In this document: positions 1 to 8,545 of the stretch, piece after piece
Layout of the letters: every line of letters begins with the position of its first letter
Numbering within the stretch: position 1 is the stretch's first letter
Source of the DNA: Tissierellia bacterium
GTDB taxonomy: Bacteria > Bacillota > Clostridia > Tissierellales > Tepidimicrobiaceae
Direction of reading: 5' to 3'
Length of the DNA: 64,000 nucleotides
Assembly: GCA_012735215.1 (NCBI GenBank)
Contig: JAAYHX010000021.1
Coordinates: 1-64,000 of the forward strand
Program-made: the position numbers and the translations under genes
The notes under the pieces: generated by a model
Database searches by the model: none
What the model was told of the DNA's origin: nothing
What the model saw: only the letters and a program-made list of their open reading frames with translations

Positions 1-725
1 CCATCTACAATAAGGTTGATACCTGTAACAAAATTATTTTCTTTATCAGTTAAATAAAGACAGGCTCTTGCTATATCTTCCGGCTTTCCTACTCTCCTTG
101 CTAGATGTTGCTCATGATCAATTGGCCTTAATTGTGAATAATCTCCTGTTTCAATCCAACCTGGGGATATACAATTAACCCTAATTTTATCTTTGCTTAA
201 AGAAGCTGCCAGGGCATGGGTAAGAGCAACAATTCCACCTTTGGTAGCAGCATAAGCCTCAGAATTTGGTTCAGACATAATTGCTCTTGTGGAGGCAATA
301 TTGACAATAGAACCTCCATATTTATTCTGACGCATATATTTTGCTGCTTCACGTGAGCATAAGAAAACACTTCTTAAGTTCGTGTTTATCAGATCATCCC
401 ATTCTTCTAAAGTTAAATCATATGGTGATTTAAATAATCCTTTTCCGGCATTATTGATTAAAATATCGATTCCACCATATGTTTTAAAGGAGATTTTCAT
501 TAAACGGACAATATCTTCCTCTCGTCGGACATCTGTTTGGACAAAAATCGCATTTTTCCCTTGGCCTTTAATCAGAGAAACTGTTTCTATTCCAGCTTTT
601 TCATCAATATCGGCTACAACAATATTAGCTCCTTTCATGGCATAATGTAAAGCAATTCCTTTCCCAATACCATTAGCAGCTCCAGTTATAATTGCTGTTT
701 TACTGGAAAAATCCAAATTAATCAC
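1..725 (-). CDS. SDR family NAD(P)-dependent oxidoreductase (3' end cut by window)
   Basis: A short-chain dehydrogenase/reductase is read leftwards from a GTG at 725, preceded by AGGAT. About 241 residues are visible. The N-terminal nucleotide-binding motif TGAANGIG lies just after the first beta strand, and the catalytic Y-x3-K is seen as SEAYAATK near 240-265. The C-terminal strand ends TGINLIVDG, a usual SDR ending, so only about ten residues are missing past the window edge. The family reduces or oxidises hydroxyl/keto groups using NAD(P)H; the substrate cannot be read from the sequence. TTG at 716 is an alternative start. The next gene is divergent, so this one has its own promoter or is the first gene of a leftward operon. 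Confidence 0.88.
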   Translation of the reverse strand, partial: MINLDFSSKTAIITGAANGIGKGIALHYAMKGANIVVADIDEKAGIETVSLIKGQGKNAIFVQTDVRREEDIVRLMKISFKTYGGIDILINNAGKGLFKSPYDLTLEEWDDLINTNLRSVFLCSREAAKYMRQNKYGGSIVNIASTRAIMSEPNSEAYAATKGGIVALTHALAASLSKDKIRVNCISPGWIETGDYSQLRPIDHEQHLARRVGKPEDIARACLYLTDKENNFVTGINLIVD

Positions 726-908
726 ATCCTCTAATCTATTAATATACTGATATTATATAACATAAAAGTGGAATTAATAGTATTGCTCACCAAAATAACT
801 CATCTTTGTCTTTATAGACAAATAGATTATTACTTTATATAATTGAAGCAAGATGGTTTATTATGGATCTTATGATTGATAGCTTAATTACTTATTGGGA
901 GGTGTATT

Positions 909-1412
909 ATGAGAAGAACAGACCGTGAAGTCACGGATATAAATGAGATTTTGAAAATTGTGGATAGGGCAAAAATCCTCCATCTCGGCTTATTTGATAC
1001 CGACTATCCATATATCGTTCCCCTGCATTACGGATATGAATACAAGGAGGGTAATCTAATTTTCTATATGCACGGAGCTAAGGAAGGCTATAAGTTGGAC
1101 TTGATTCGTAGCAATCAGAATGTTTGTGTTGAGTTGGAGTGCGATATTGAATTGGTTTCTGGAGATGATATTCCATGCCAATATAGCTCAACCTTTGCTT
1201 CTGTTATTGGCAGAGGATATGCAGAACTTGTGAAAGATGAACAAGAAAAGATTGCTGGCCTTAAATTGCTTATGCTGCATCAGACTGGTAAAGAGTTTGA
1301 AATTGACGAAAGAATGGCAAAGACAGTTGAGGTAATCAAGGTTACTGTACATTCTTTCACTGCAAAATCAAATCCCATGAAAAGGCAAATTTCAGATTTA
1401 CAATCCAAATAA
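909..1412 (+). CDS. pyridoxamine 5'-phosphate oxidase family protein (NimA-like flavoprotein)
   Basis: The 167-residue protein has the split-barrel FMN-binding fold of the PNPOx-like/NimA family. It shows the early strand 'KILHLGLFDTDYPYIVPLHYGYE' pattern with the His of VPLH, and 'LIFYMHGAKEGYKLDLI', typical of nitroimidazole-resistance (Nim) homologues. ATG at 909 follows GGGAGGTG. Family members bind flavin and reduce small molecules; Nim proteins reduce nitroimidazoles. Physiological substrates are mostly unknown, and resistance should not be assumed here. It appears monocistronic. Confidence 0.85.
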   Translation: MRRTDREVTDINEILKIVDRAKILHLGLFDTDYPYIVPLHYGYEYKEGNLIFYMHGAKEGYKLDLIRSNQNVCVELECDIELVSGDDIPCQYSSTFASVIGRGYAELVKDEQEKIAGLKLLMLHQTGKEFEIDERMAKTVEVIKVTVHSFTAKSNPMKRQISDLQSK

Positions 1413-1653
1413 AGGTGAAATAGCCTAAGTACCACATGTAGAGGTGGTAGCATTGATATAAAATAATAGGGTTGAAAAATTGAATGGGGTAAGATAGAAA
1501 GGTATACAGTCATATTAAGGCAGGCTAAGAAACATTGGCTTGCCAGAGGTATATGAAACAAAAATTCTTGATACTGTGTCTAAATTATGGCTAGAAACAT
1601 AAATTTTAAATAGGATTAAAAATTAGATTATATAAGCAAGGGTGTAGATTATT

Positions 1654-1953
1654 ATGAAAAATAATCTCTTGTATGAGTTACATAATGACATACTAAAGGA
1701 AGAAGGTTATTATAAAGCATATGTATTTATTGTAATATTTGCTTTTGCAATTACAATAGAGGATATAAAACCAGTTATACAAGTGTTTCGTTTTATATTA
1801 ATAATAGTACCTTTAGTAATTCTTGTTCTTGTTTATATAAAATTTAAAGATTTAAGAAAAAAAGAAGAGGATTTAAAAATAAAAAGATATATGTTATTTT
1901 ATGCATTGTTAACACTGGCTACTATAGTTAAATTTCTAAGGAATTTGGTTTAG
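1654..1953 (+). CDS. small hypothetical membrane protein
   Basis: This 99-residue lysine-rich protein has two or three predicted hydrophobic segments (about residues 21-36, 45-62 and 77-92), separated by a charged KFKDLRKKEEDLKIKR loop. I do not recognise the family. ATG at 1654 has a weak upstream AAGGGTG about 11 bases away. The flanking DNA on both sides is non-coding or decayed, so this could be a genuine small membrane protein or an accessory remnant. No partner is suggested by context. Confidence 0.45.
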   Translation: MKNNLLYELHNDILKEEGYYKAYVFIVIFAFAITIEDIKPVIQVFRFILIIVPLVILVLVYIKFKDLRKKEEDLKIKRYMLFYALLTLATIVKFLRNLV

Positions 1954-2273
1954 GCTTTTATACCTCTCCATTTATCAAATCTTTATTCGAATCTAAAGCA
2001 ATTCCCAGTAATACTAAGTTTTAATCCTAATAAGTCAAGTTGCCAAGCTTTTGAATAGTTGAGAAATTCTGATAGGTGATATAAAATTTCATTATAAAGA
2101 TATGTTGTAGGAGAGGCAAATAGTAAATTATCTAGGGCTATATTGGTTTTGCAGTATCAAATAAAGAAGCAGATGAATGTATTTTTATATGTAATATAAA
2201 ATCATTTTTCTGATAAAAAGACCCTGATTGTAGGTAAATAACTTATGAGATCATAATTAAAGGGGGAGAATGT
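1954..2273. other. 320-base gene-poor gap upstream of the flavodiiron gene
   Basis: No gene is supported. The stretch is AT-rich with short open patches in several frames (for example 2145-2214), but they have no ribosome binding site or family match. An 8-bp inverted repeat at 2183-2201 is listed separately. The promoter of the flavodiiron protein should lie here, but I cannot pick a convincing -35/-10 pair. Confidence 0.5.
2183..2201. promoter_or_regulatory. perfect inverted repeat, candidate operator
   Basis: TTTTATAT-GTA-ATATAAAA is a perfect 8-bp inverted repeat 73 bases upstream of the flavodiiron protein start. AT-rich palindromes of this size are common binding sites for dimeric repressors. 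No specific regulator consensus is matched, and AT-rich DNA makes chance palindromes likely. Confidence 0.3.
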
Positions 2274-3497
2274 ATGAAGAAGTTGAAGATTGCGGACGGA
2301 ATACATATGCTCACTATGAACGTTGAGGACATACTATTTGAGGGAATATGGGAGATTGGGAATGGAGTAACTCTTAACTCCTATATAGTTCAGGGGGAAA
2401 AGACGGCAATAATTGACGGTGTAATTGGTTGGGATGGAATACCCGAGACTCTTTATAAGAACTTAGAGGAAATAGGTGTTGATCCCCAAGATATCGATTA
2501 CTTGATTGTTAATCACATGGAACCAGACCATTCTGGATGGATTTCAAACTTTAGCAAAATTAAGGATGATTTTACCATAATATGTACTGAAAAAGCTGCG
2601 AAGATGGTAAAGTCTTTCTATGGAGAAGACAATATAAGAGTTGTAAAGGAAGGGGATACTCTAGACCTTGGTAAGGGAAAGGTATTGAGTTTCCATCCAG
2701 TACCAAACGTTCACTGGCCAGACACCATGTACACCTATGAAAGGGATACAAAAACCCTTTTCTCCTGTGATATGTTTGGAGCATTTGGCAGGATGGGGGA
2801 TCATTGCTTTGATGATGAACTGACACCTGAAGAGGTAGATTTCTTTGAATTTGAAGGAATAAGGTATTATTCTAATGTAATGACAACTTTTACATCTAGT
2901 TTAAGAAGGGCAATTGAGAAAGCAAAAGAACTAGAAATAAAAACTATAGCACCTGGTCATGGTCCTGTTTATAGAAAGAATCCTCAAAAAATCATGGATG
3001 ATTATTATAGATTCTCCCTTTATGCCGAAGGGGCAGGTAAAAATGAAGTTACTATCTTATGGGGGTCCATGTATGGAATGACTGCAAAAGCAGTTGAGTA
3101 CGTTGAAGGCATACTTCAAAGAAAGGGCGTCAAATACAATAAGTTAGAAATGCCACTAGAAAGTGATAGTGAAATGGTTGCAACTGTCTTTAAATCTGCA
3201 GGAATAATTATTGCAGCACCTACTTATGAATATAAGCTTTTCCCACCGGTAGCAGCAGCCTTAGATGAGCTTGGTAGAAAGAAGATAACCGGCAAGGTGG
3301 CCTTTAGGTTTGGATCATATGGTTGGTCTGGCGGTGCAGAGAAAGAATTAAGTGAAATAATTGAAAGAAATAAGATGAAGTGGGACTTTATTGAATCTGT
3401 GGAGTTTGAAGGAGCTCCAAAGGAAGAAGACCTTAATAAGATTGAAGAAAGGGTATTAGAGCTTATAGAAAGAATGAAGGATAAGGTTGTAGAATAA
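2274..3497 (+). CDS. fprA: FprA-type flavodiiron protein (O2/NO reductase)
   Basis: This is a cytoplasmic enzyme of 407 residues that reduces O2 to water (or NO to N2O) with electrons from rubredoxin or a similar donor. The N-terminal metallo-beta-lactamase domain (about 1-250) carries the di-iron ligands H81-x-E83-x-D85-H86, H147, D166 and a later His in APGHGP. The flavodoxin domain (about 255-400) starts at TILWGSMYGMTAKA, the FMN phosphate loop. ATG at 2274 follows AAAGGGGGAGA. The length is normal for class A flavodiiron proteins, without a fused rubredoxin. It belongs with the superoxide reductase at 31.3 kb and the bacteriohemerythrin at 9.6 kb as anaerobe oxygen protection. Confidence 0.95.
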   Translation: MKKLKIADGIHMLTMNVEDILFEGIWEIGNGVTLNSYIVQGEKTAIIDGVIGWDGIPETLYKNLEEIGVDPQDIDYLIVNHMEPDHSGWISNFSKIKDDFTIICTEKAAKMVKSFYGEDNIRVVKEGDTLDLGKGKVLSFHPVPNVHWPDTMYTYERDTKTLFSCDMFGAFGRMGDHCFDDELTPEEVDFFEFEGIRYYSNVMTTFTSSLRRAIEKAKELEIKTIAPGHGPVYRKNPQKIMDDYYRFSLYAEGAGKNEVTILWGSMYGMTAKAVEYVEGILQRKGVKYNKLEMPLESDSEMVATVFKSAGIIIAAPTYEYKLFPPVAAALDELGRKKITGKVAFRFGSYGWSGGAEKELSEIIERNKMKWDFIESVEFEGAPKEEDLNKIEERVLELIERMKDKVVE

Positions 3498-3558
3498 CTA
3501 TAAAAAGGATATATATTGACCTACACTAATGTAATACAAGAGAGAATGGAGGCACATT

Positions 3559-3915
3559 ATGATATTTGTATGTTATCCAAAATGCACTACCTGTCAGAAG
3601 GCAAGGAAGTGGCTGGAGGAAAATCAAGTAACTTATGAAGAAAGGCATATAAAAGAAAACAATCCAACTATAGAGGAATTGAAGGATTGGCATAAAAAGA
3701 GTGACTTACCATTGAAGAAATTCTTCAATACTAGCGGAATGCTTTATAGGGAAATGAAGCTTAAGGAAAAGCTTCCTACCATGAGCGAAGAAGAACAGTA
3801 TAGACTGTTAGCCTCTGATGGTATGCTTGTAAAGAGGCCGATTCTTATTGGTGATGATTTTGTTTTGGTGGGTTTTAAGGAAGCTGATTGGAAAGCTGCA
3901 CTTGGCATAGAATAA
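3559..3915 (+). CDS. ArsC/Spx-like thioredoxin-fold protein
   Basis: The 118-residue protein of the arsenate reductase/Spx/YusI family has CTTC (C9-x2-C12) at the tip of the first beta strand, then KARKWLEEN. The conserved region ending KRPILIGDDFVLVGFKEADW resembles ArsC-family 'RP' segments. Spx regulators of this fold bind RNA polymerase alpha; other members are reductases with unknown substrates. The absence of ars genes and the YusI-like sequence make true arsenate reduction unlikely. ATG at 3559 follows GGAGGC. It lies 61 bases after the flavodiiron gene with no terminator seen between, so co-transcription is possible and would suit a redox-stress role. Confidence 0.85.
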   Translation: MIFVCYPKCTTCQKARKWLEENQVTYEERHIKENNPTIEELKDWHKKSDLPLKKFFNTSGMLYREMKLKEKLPTMSEEEQYRLLASDGMLVKRPILIGDDFVLVGFKEADWKAALGIE

Positions 3916-3999
3916 TTGATTTGTGATGATAGGTTTGTAGTAGAATATGAGTTTAGTTTAGAGATAGAGGCAAATCTTTAGGCTAGCAATGGGTTAGTT

Positions 4000-4036
4000 G
4001 CCAGTTAAGAAGAAAAACTTCTTAATTGGCTTTTTT
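4000..4036 (+). terminator. Rho-independent terminator after the ArsC/Spx-like gene
   Basis: A 13-bp stem (4000-4012 with 4018-4030, one G-U pair) has a loop of five A residues and is followed by six T residues. Confidence 0.85.
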
Positions 4037-4303
4037 CTTGTGTTTCCAAGTTATGGTAGGCCGGAGAATATAGATACAGCTTGATTAATTAGAATAAGTT
4101 GATGATAATAAATACAAGGCCTATAAAAAGTTCTAATTGCAGAAGTAACATTTACAAACTCAAACATTCAAAGGTCTAGAATTAGAAATCAATAACTATT
4201 AAAAAATGTGTTGATAATGGAATAGGAGTATTAGATGAACAAAATAGAGGTTTGGTATAGTAGTTCATAGGAAGACAAAAATGGATCATATAAGTAGGGG
4301 TGA
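4037..4303. other. intergenic region upstream of the PucR-type regulator
   Basis: Together with 3916-3999, this gives nearly 400 bases without a gene around the terminator. It is AT-rich and no ORF has a ribosome binding site. The promoter of the regulator must lie here, but I see no -35/-10 pair good enough to report. Confidence 0.5.
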
Positions 4304-4312
4304 GTGGATGTT

Positions 4313-5929
4313 ATGGATATGAAGGTCCAAAATTTGATTGAGCAATTTGAGGGATTTAAATTATTAGCTGGTGATGGTGGATTAGGAAGAAGGGTAAGTA
4401 CTGTAACAGTTATGGATGCTCCCGATATATATGATTGGATGAAAGGAGGAGAATTTTTAATTACTACGGCCTACATAATGAAGGATAACCCGCTGGAACT
4501 AAAGGACTTGATAATTAGATTAAACAAGAATGGAGCATCAGCTTTAGGTATTAAAATAGGAAGATTTATTGAAAAACTACCTGATGTTGTGAAGGATACT
4601 GCAGATAGGTTAAACTTCCCTATTATACATATACCAATTAACTATGCATTTAGCGATGTAATACATCCAGCCCTATCAAGAATAGTAAATGCACAAGCCA
4701 AAAAATTGATGATGTCAGAAAGAATTCATAAATCCTTTACTCAGCTAGTTATTGAAGGTAGGGGAACTGACCATATAGTTGAGACTTTATACGGAATATT
4801 AAATAGAAATGTTGCTTTTAAAGACTTAGTATTTAATAAGATTTATGTAGTAAGTAAGTCTAATAAGTTTAAGGGAGATATACAAAATTTAAGCCTAAAT
4901 AGTATATTGGATAAATACTTTAGTTATCCTGTTCAAATTGGTAGTTCCATTTATGGATACATAATAGTGGATGAAAATAAAGATACTAACACTTTAGAGG
5001 ATTTAGATGAAATAACTATAGAACATGCTAGTACAGTTCTTAAACTGAATATACAGAAAGAGATTTCCAATCATCAAATTGAACAAAAATATAGGGATGA
5101 GTTTATTCAAGATCTGTTATTGAATAATATTAGGACTATAGAAGAAGTAAACAACAGGGCAGCCTTATATGGTTGGAAAATGGATAAAGGTCTTGTTTGT
5201 CTAATAGTAGATATAGACGATTATAAGGTAAGATTCTTATCCTTAGAAAAGAGCAAGGGATTGGAAGAAGAGAGGGATACTGTATTTAGGCAGATTACAG
5301 CAAAGATGAAAAAAAGCTTTTACAATTGCTACTATACCACCTATAGTGATAGTATAGTATATCTAATTGAACCAGATGTAAGTCCTATGAAGGATTTTTT
5401 TAATAAGCTTAAAATGGTCTCAGAGGAAATAAGAAAAGAAATAAGGAAAACTAGCCAATTTACAGCTACTATTGGAATAGGTAGCTATAAGGAATCGGTA
5501 ATAAATATCTATACTAGTTTCATAGAAGCTCAAAAAGCAGTGAGGATAGGTAGAACTATCTACGGTGGAAACAATACCCATGTTTATGATGATTTGGGAG
5601 TTTATAGAATGCTTTTTGATATCTCCCAAGGGGAAGAAGCAAATTGCTTTTGCAGTCAGTACTTGGAGAAATTAATAGATTATGATATAAAGAATAATTG
5701 CAACTATATGGGAACTCTAAAACATTTAGTTAGAAATGACTGGAACCTAAAGAAAACAGCTGAGGACTTATTTATTCATTATAATACTATGAAATATAGA
5801 TTTAGCAAGATTATTGAAATTATTAACCTGGATTTAAACAATAGAGAAAACAAGTTTATGATAGAACTTTGCTTAAAACTAATGGATATAAGCAAACAAT
5901 ACTCTTTGTACATGAAGACTAATATATAG
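4313..5929 (+). CDS. PucR family transcriptional regulator
   Basis: The N-terminal PucR ligand-sensing domain (about 1-125) has the characteristic GGLGRRVSTVTVMDAPDIYDWMKGGE stretch. A GGDEF-like CdaR middle region (about 260-400) follows, then a C-terminal PucR helix-turn-helix (KHLVRNDWNLKKTAEDLFIHYNTMKYRF pattern). PucR/CdaR/AdeR-type activators control catabolism of purines, sugar acids or amino acids. ATG at 4313 is preferred over GTG at 4304 because the ribosome site TAGGGGTGA sits only three bases from the GTG. It is transcribed towards the amidohydrolase operon and separated from it by a terminator, so it is the likely local activator of that operon. Confidence 0.88.
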   Translation: MDMKVQNLIEQFEGFKLLAGDGGLGRRVSTVTVMDAPDIYDWMKGGEFLITTAYIMKDNPLELKDLIIRLNKNGASALGIKIGRFIEKLPDVVKDTADRLNFPIIHIPINYAFSDVIHPALSRIVNAQAKKLMMSERIHKSFTQLVIEGRGTDHIVETLYGILNRNVAFKDLVFNKIYVVSKSNKFKGDIQNLSLNSILDKYFSYPVQIGSSIYGYIIVDENKDTNTLEDLDEITIEHASTVLKLNIQKEISNHQIEQKYRDEFIQDLLLNNIRTIEEVNNRAALYGWKMDKGLVCLIVDIDDYKVRFLSLEKSKGLEEERDTVFRQITAKMKKSFYNCYYTTYSDSIVYLIEPDVSPMKDFFNKLKMVSEEIRKEIRKTSQFTATIGIGSYKESVINIYTSFIEAQKAVRIGRTIYGGNNTHVYDDLGVYRMLFDISQGEEANCFCSQYLEKLIDYDIKNNCNYMGTLKHLVRNDWNLKKTAEDLFIHYNTMKYRFSKIIEIINLDLNNRENKFMIELCLKLMDISKQYSLYMKTNI

Positions 5930-5940
5930 TCTTCTTTTTT
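5914..5940 (+). terminator. Rho-independent terminator overlapping the regulator's stop codon
   Basis: An 8-bp stem (5914-5921 with 5927-5934), a 5-base loop and six T residues. The stop codon lies within the stem. It separates the regulator from the downstream operon. Confidence 0.85.
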
Positions 5941-6019
5941 GTATCTTAAGCACAATGACTAACATTTATACTAATTATAAAATGCAATTAAGTAGAAAAT
6001 TATCAAAGGGGGTTCCTGT

Positions 6020-7372
6020 ATGTATAGTACAAAGGTAGGCATGCTTAAAGATGTTTCGGCTTCTGTAAAAGAGGGGCAATTATCAGACCCTGATATGGCA
6101 CTAGATAAGACGGGGAGAATCATATTAAAAAACGGATTCGTAGTAGACCCAAAGAATGGGGTAGAAGAAGTATTGGATATCGCCATATTGGGAGATGAAA
6201 TAGCAGAGATAGGAAAAGATATCTATGTTGAAAAGGGCGATATGGTAATTAACTGTGAAGGCTTATTAGTTGTACCAGGCTTGTTAGATATGCACCTTCA
6301 TCTAGGAGACTTATTTGAAGTAAGTACTGATCCAATTTATGGTGCAGCAGCTGATGGTGTAACCATGGCCCTTTCTCCTGGAGCAGGCAACACCTTTATG
6401 GCGCCATCATTACTAGGGGCAGAAGTAGATAGAGGAGTACCAATAAATATAGGCTTATACCAAGGAGCAGCCAGTGTTTTATCTACAATGCTATCTGTTG
6501 AAGAGTTGATTAAGCTGTATAAAGGTGAATTAGAGGAAGAAATAGCTTCATCTAAGATGTCAAGAAATGCAATCACAAACACTACAGCACCCTTAGTAGT
6601 AGGTATAAAGGATCACATGGGGCATTTTATAATGTCGGATGAAAACATAGACAAGATATTTGAAATTACTTCTCAAGCTAAGTTAATCTATATGACCCAT
6701 ACTCAAGACCCTGATCATGCTTTAAGATTAGTTGAATTATCCAAAGGTAGACCAATTCATTTGGGTCATGCAACAGCTGCTGGATGTGGTACCCATAAGG
6801 AAGCAGTGGAGTCAATGAAGGTCATAATAGATTTGTGTAAAAAGGAAAACGTAACAGGTGAGTTTGTAACCACCATGTTGAGAGAAGGTGGTGGAAGCAG
6901 AGAAGGGCTTATTATGCCTAAGAAATCACAAGAGTTAGCTTATGAAGCATTGGAGAAGGGGATAGTAGATGTGTTGATATCCGATGGTCAAAATGATGCC
7001 ACTATGAAAGGTTTTGGAGATACAAGGGATAATATACCAGTCATATTAGAATTAGCAGAGATGGGAGTATTGAGTTTATCCAATTCAATAGCTACTATGA
7101 CTTCTAATCCAGCAAGACTTATAGCTGAAAGAACTGGTAATGATTGGTGGATAGAGAAAGTTGGCCATTTAGGAAAAGGTGCATTAGCAAATGTAACCGT
7201 AATAAATAGTAATGTAAAATCTGCTGCTTATACCATAGTAAATGGAGAGATTGTAGGATTTGAAAGTAGAGCAGTAAGACGAGGCAGCGGAGCAGGAGGA
7301 TTTGTAAGTAAGTTTGGTATGGTTAAGAGAATAGGAGTAGGGGATTTGGTAATGTTTTCATACAGAAGATAA
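6020..7372 (+). CDS. amidohydrolase family protein (dihydroorotase/hydantoinase-like)
   Basis: This 450-residue metal-dependent amidohydrolase begins with a beta-sandwich segment (IILKNGFVVDPKNG, about 34-47) and then a TIM barrel. Visible metal ligands are H92-x-H94 (DMHLHLGD), a candidate carboxylated lysine K197 (VVGIKDH), H227 (YMTHTQD), H247 or H250 (PIHLGH), and D322 (ISDGQND). This is a complete binuclear set, so activity is expected. The first 33 residues (a KDVSASVKEG-containing extension) precede the usual start of the fold. ATG at 6020 follows AAAGGGGG. It is first in an operon with an M20 peptidase and a membrane protein. A cyclic amide or N-acyl compound is the likely substrate class; the exact substrate is unknown. 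Confidence 0.85.
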   Translation: MYSTKVGMLKDVSASVKEGQLSDPDMALDKTGRIILKNGFVVDPKNGVEEVLDIAILGDEIAEIGKDIYVEKGDMVINCEGLLVVPGLLDMHLHLGDLFEVSTDPIYGAAADGVTMALSPGAGNTFMAPSLLGAEVDRGVPINIGLYQGAASVLSTMLSVEELIKLYKGELEEEIASSKMSRNAITNTTAPLVVGIKDHMGHFIMSDENIDKIFEITSQAKLIYMTHTQDPDHALRLVELSKGRPIHLGHATAAGCGTHKEAVESMKVIIDLCKKENVTGEFVTTMLREGGGSREGLIMPKKSQELAYEALEKGIVDVLISDGQNDATMKGFGDTRDNIPVILELAEMGVLSLSNSIATMTSNPARLIAERTGNDWWIEKVGHLGKGALANVTVINSNVKSAAYTIVNGEIVGFESRAVRRGSGAGGFVSKFGMVKRIGVGDLVMFSYRR

Positions 7373-7399
7373 TAACTGATTTAGAAGGAGGAGTTTAAG

Positions 7400-8530
7400 T
7401 TGAAGGAAAGAACGGAGAATATTTTAAAAAAGTTAGTCAATATAAACACAACCAATCCACCAGGTAATGAAATGGATGTAATAAACACTATATTAGGCTT
7501 TTTCCCAGAGGATATAGCATACGAAATAGTAGATCATGGAGATAATAGAGGGTCCTTAATAATAGAGATTAAGGGAGAAGATGAAGAAAAAATAGGCTTC
7601 ATAGGCCATTTAGATACGGTGCCAGTACCTGATGAATCCAATTGGGATTATCCACCATTTGATGGAGTAATTAAGGATGGCTATATGTATGGAAGAGGTA
7701 CTGCTGATATGAAGGGTGGAGTTACTGCTATGATATTGACAGCCTTATATTTCGTAGAAAACAACATAACTCCTCCTCATACCCTTAAATTCGTTTTTAC
7801 TGCTGATGAAGAATCGGGAGGTATAGGGATACAGACTTTAAGGGATAAAGGTCTTTTAAAGGATATATCCAAAGTATTTATTCCAGAACCTACCGATGAG
7901 CAGATTGGTATATGTGAGAAAGGAGCTTTTTGGCTAAATATCAATGTAAAGGGTAGGGCTTCCCATGGTTCTAGACCAGACTTGGGGATCAATGCAATAG
8001 AAAAGCTATATGAATATATATGTAGGCTGAAAGCAACTATGGATTTAGAAAAAGAGCACTATTTATTGAAAAAGTCAAGCTTTGCTATTACTTTGATAAG
8101 CGGAGGAGTAAAGACCAATATAATACCAGAAGATGCAAAGGCATCTGTGGATATAAGGACAATACCTGGAATTGACCATGATGAAATATTAAAGAATGCC
8201 TATGAGATAAGCAAAATAATTGAGGAAGAAAATCCAGGAATTTCTATTGAAATATTAGTAGAAAACAATAGACCTCCATTAACCATAGATGAAGGAAACG
8301 GTTTTATAAAGGAAATAATTGAAACTTACGAAAGACTTTCCTATCCAGTGAAATTTAAGGGTCTAAACTTCTACACGGATGCATCCCAGCTTATACCATT
8401 TCATAATATACCCTTTGTAATATTAGGACCTGGTGAGGAGAATATGTGCCATCAGAAGAATGAAAGGACAAGTATAGAGTCCATTACGAGAATGGCAAAG
8501 CTCTATATTTCTTATATTATTAACTATTAG
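7400..8530 (+). CDS. M20 family metallopeptidase (ArgE/DapE-like)
   Basis: The 376-residue di-zinc amidase/peptidase has a catalytic domain interrupted by a dimerisation domain. Visible are the first zinc motif GHLDTVP (about 69-75), the bridging region YGRGTADMKGG, the catalytic glutamates in TADEESGG, and the lid domain starting near 'GRASHGSRPDLG'. Family members remove N-acyl groups or hydrolyse carbamoyl/ureido amides. TTG at 7400 is supported by AGAAGGAGGAG six bases upstream; no ATG fits. It lies 27 bases after the amidohydrolase and 15 bases before the membrane protein. This suggests a two-step route in which the amidohydrolase opens a ring and this enzyme releases the amine or amino acid. 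Confidence 0.88.
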   Translation: MKERTENILKKLVNINTTNPPGNEMDVINTILGFFPEDIAYEIVDHGDNRGSLIIEIKGEDEEKIGFIGHLDTVPVPDESNWDYPPFDGVIKDGYMYGRGTADMKGGVTAMILTALYFVENNITPPHTLKFVFTADEESGGIGIQTLRDKGLLKDISKVFIPEPTDEQIGICEKGAFWLNINVKGRASHGSRPDLGINAIEKLYEYICRLKATMDLEKEHYLLKKSSFAITLISGGVKTNIIPEDAKASVDIRTIPGIDHDEILKNAYEISKIIEEENPGISIEILVENNRPPLTIDEGNGFIKEIIETYERLSYPVKFKGLNFYTDASQLIPFHNIPFVILGPGEENMCHQKNERTSIESITRMAKLYISYIINY

Positions 8531-8545
8531 AAGGGAAGGGTTAAT

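Noticed and set aside
1427-1449. Small hairpin (TACCAC/GTGGTA) after the NimA-like gene.
   Set aside because: Only six pairs and no T-tract, so it is not a credible terminator.
3559-3915. Arsenate reductase as a specific function.
   Set aside because: The family fold is shared with Spx/YusI. There are no ars genes nearby and the sequence is closer to YusI-type members.
3950-4036. Possible lysine-type riboswitch before the PucR-type gene (GATAGAGGC followed by a hairpin).
   Set aside because: Only the short GATAGAGG-like string matches. The other conserved L-box helices are absent, and the hairpin is a good simple terminator for the gene upstream.
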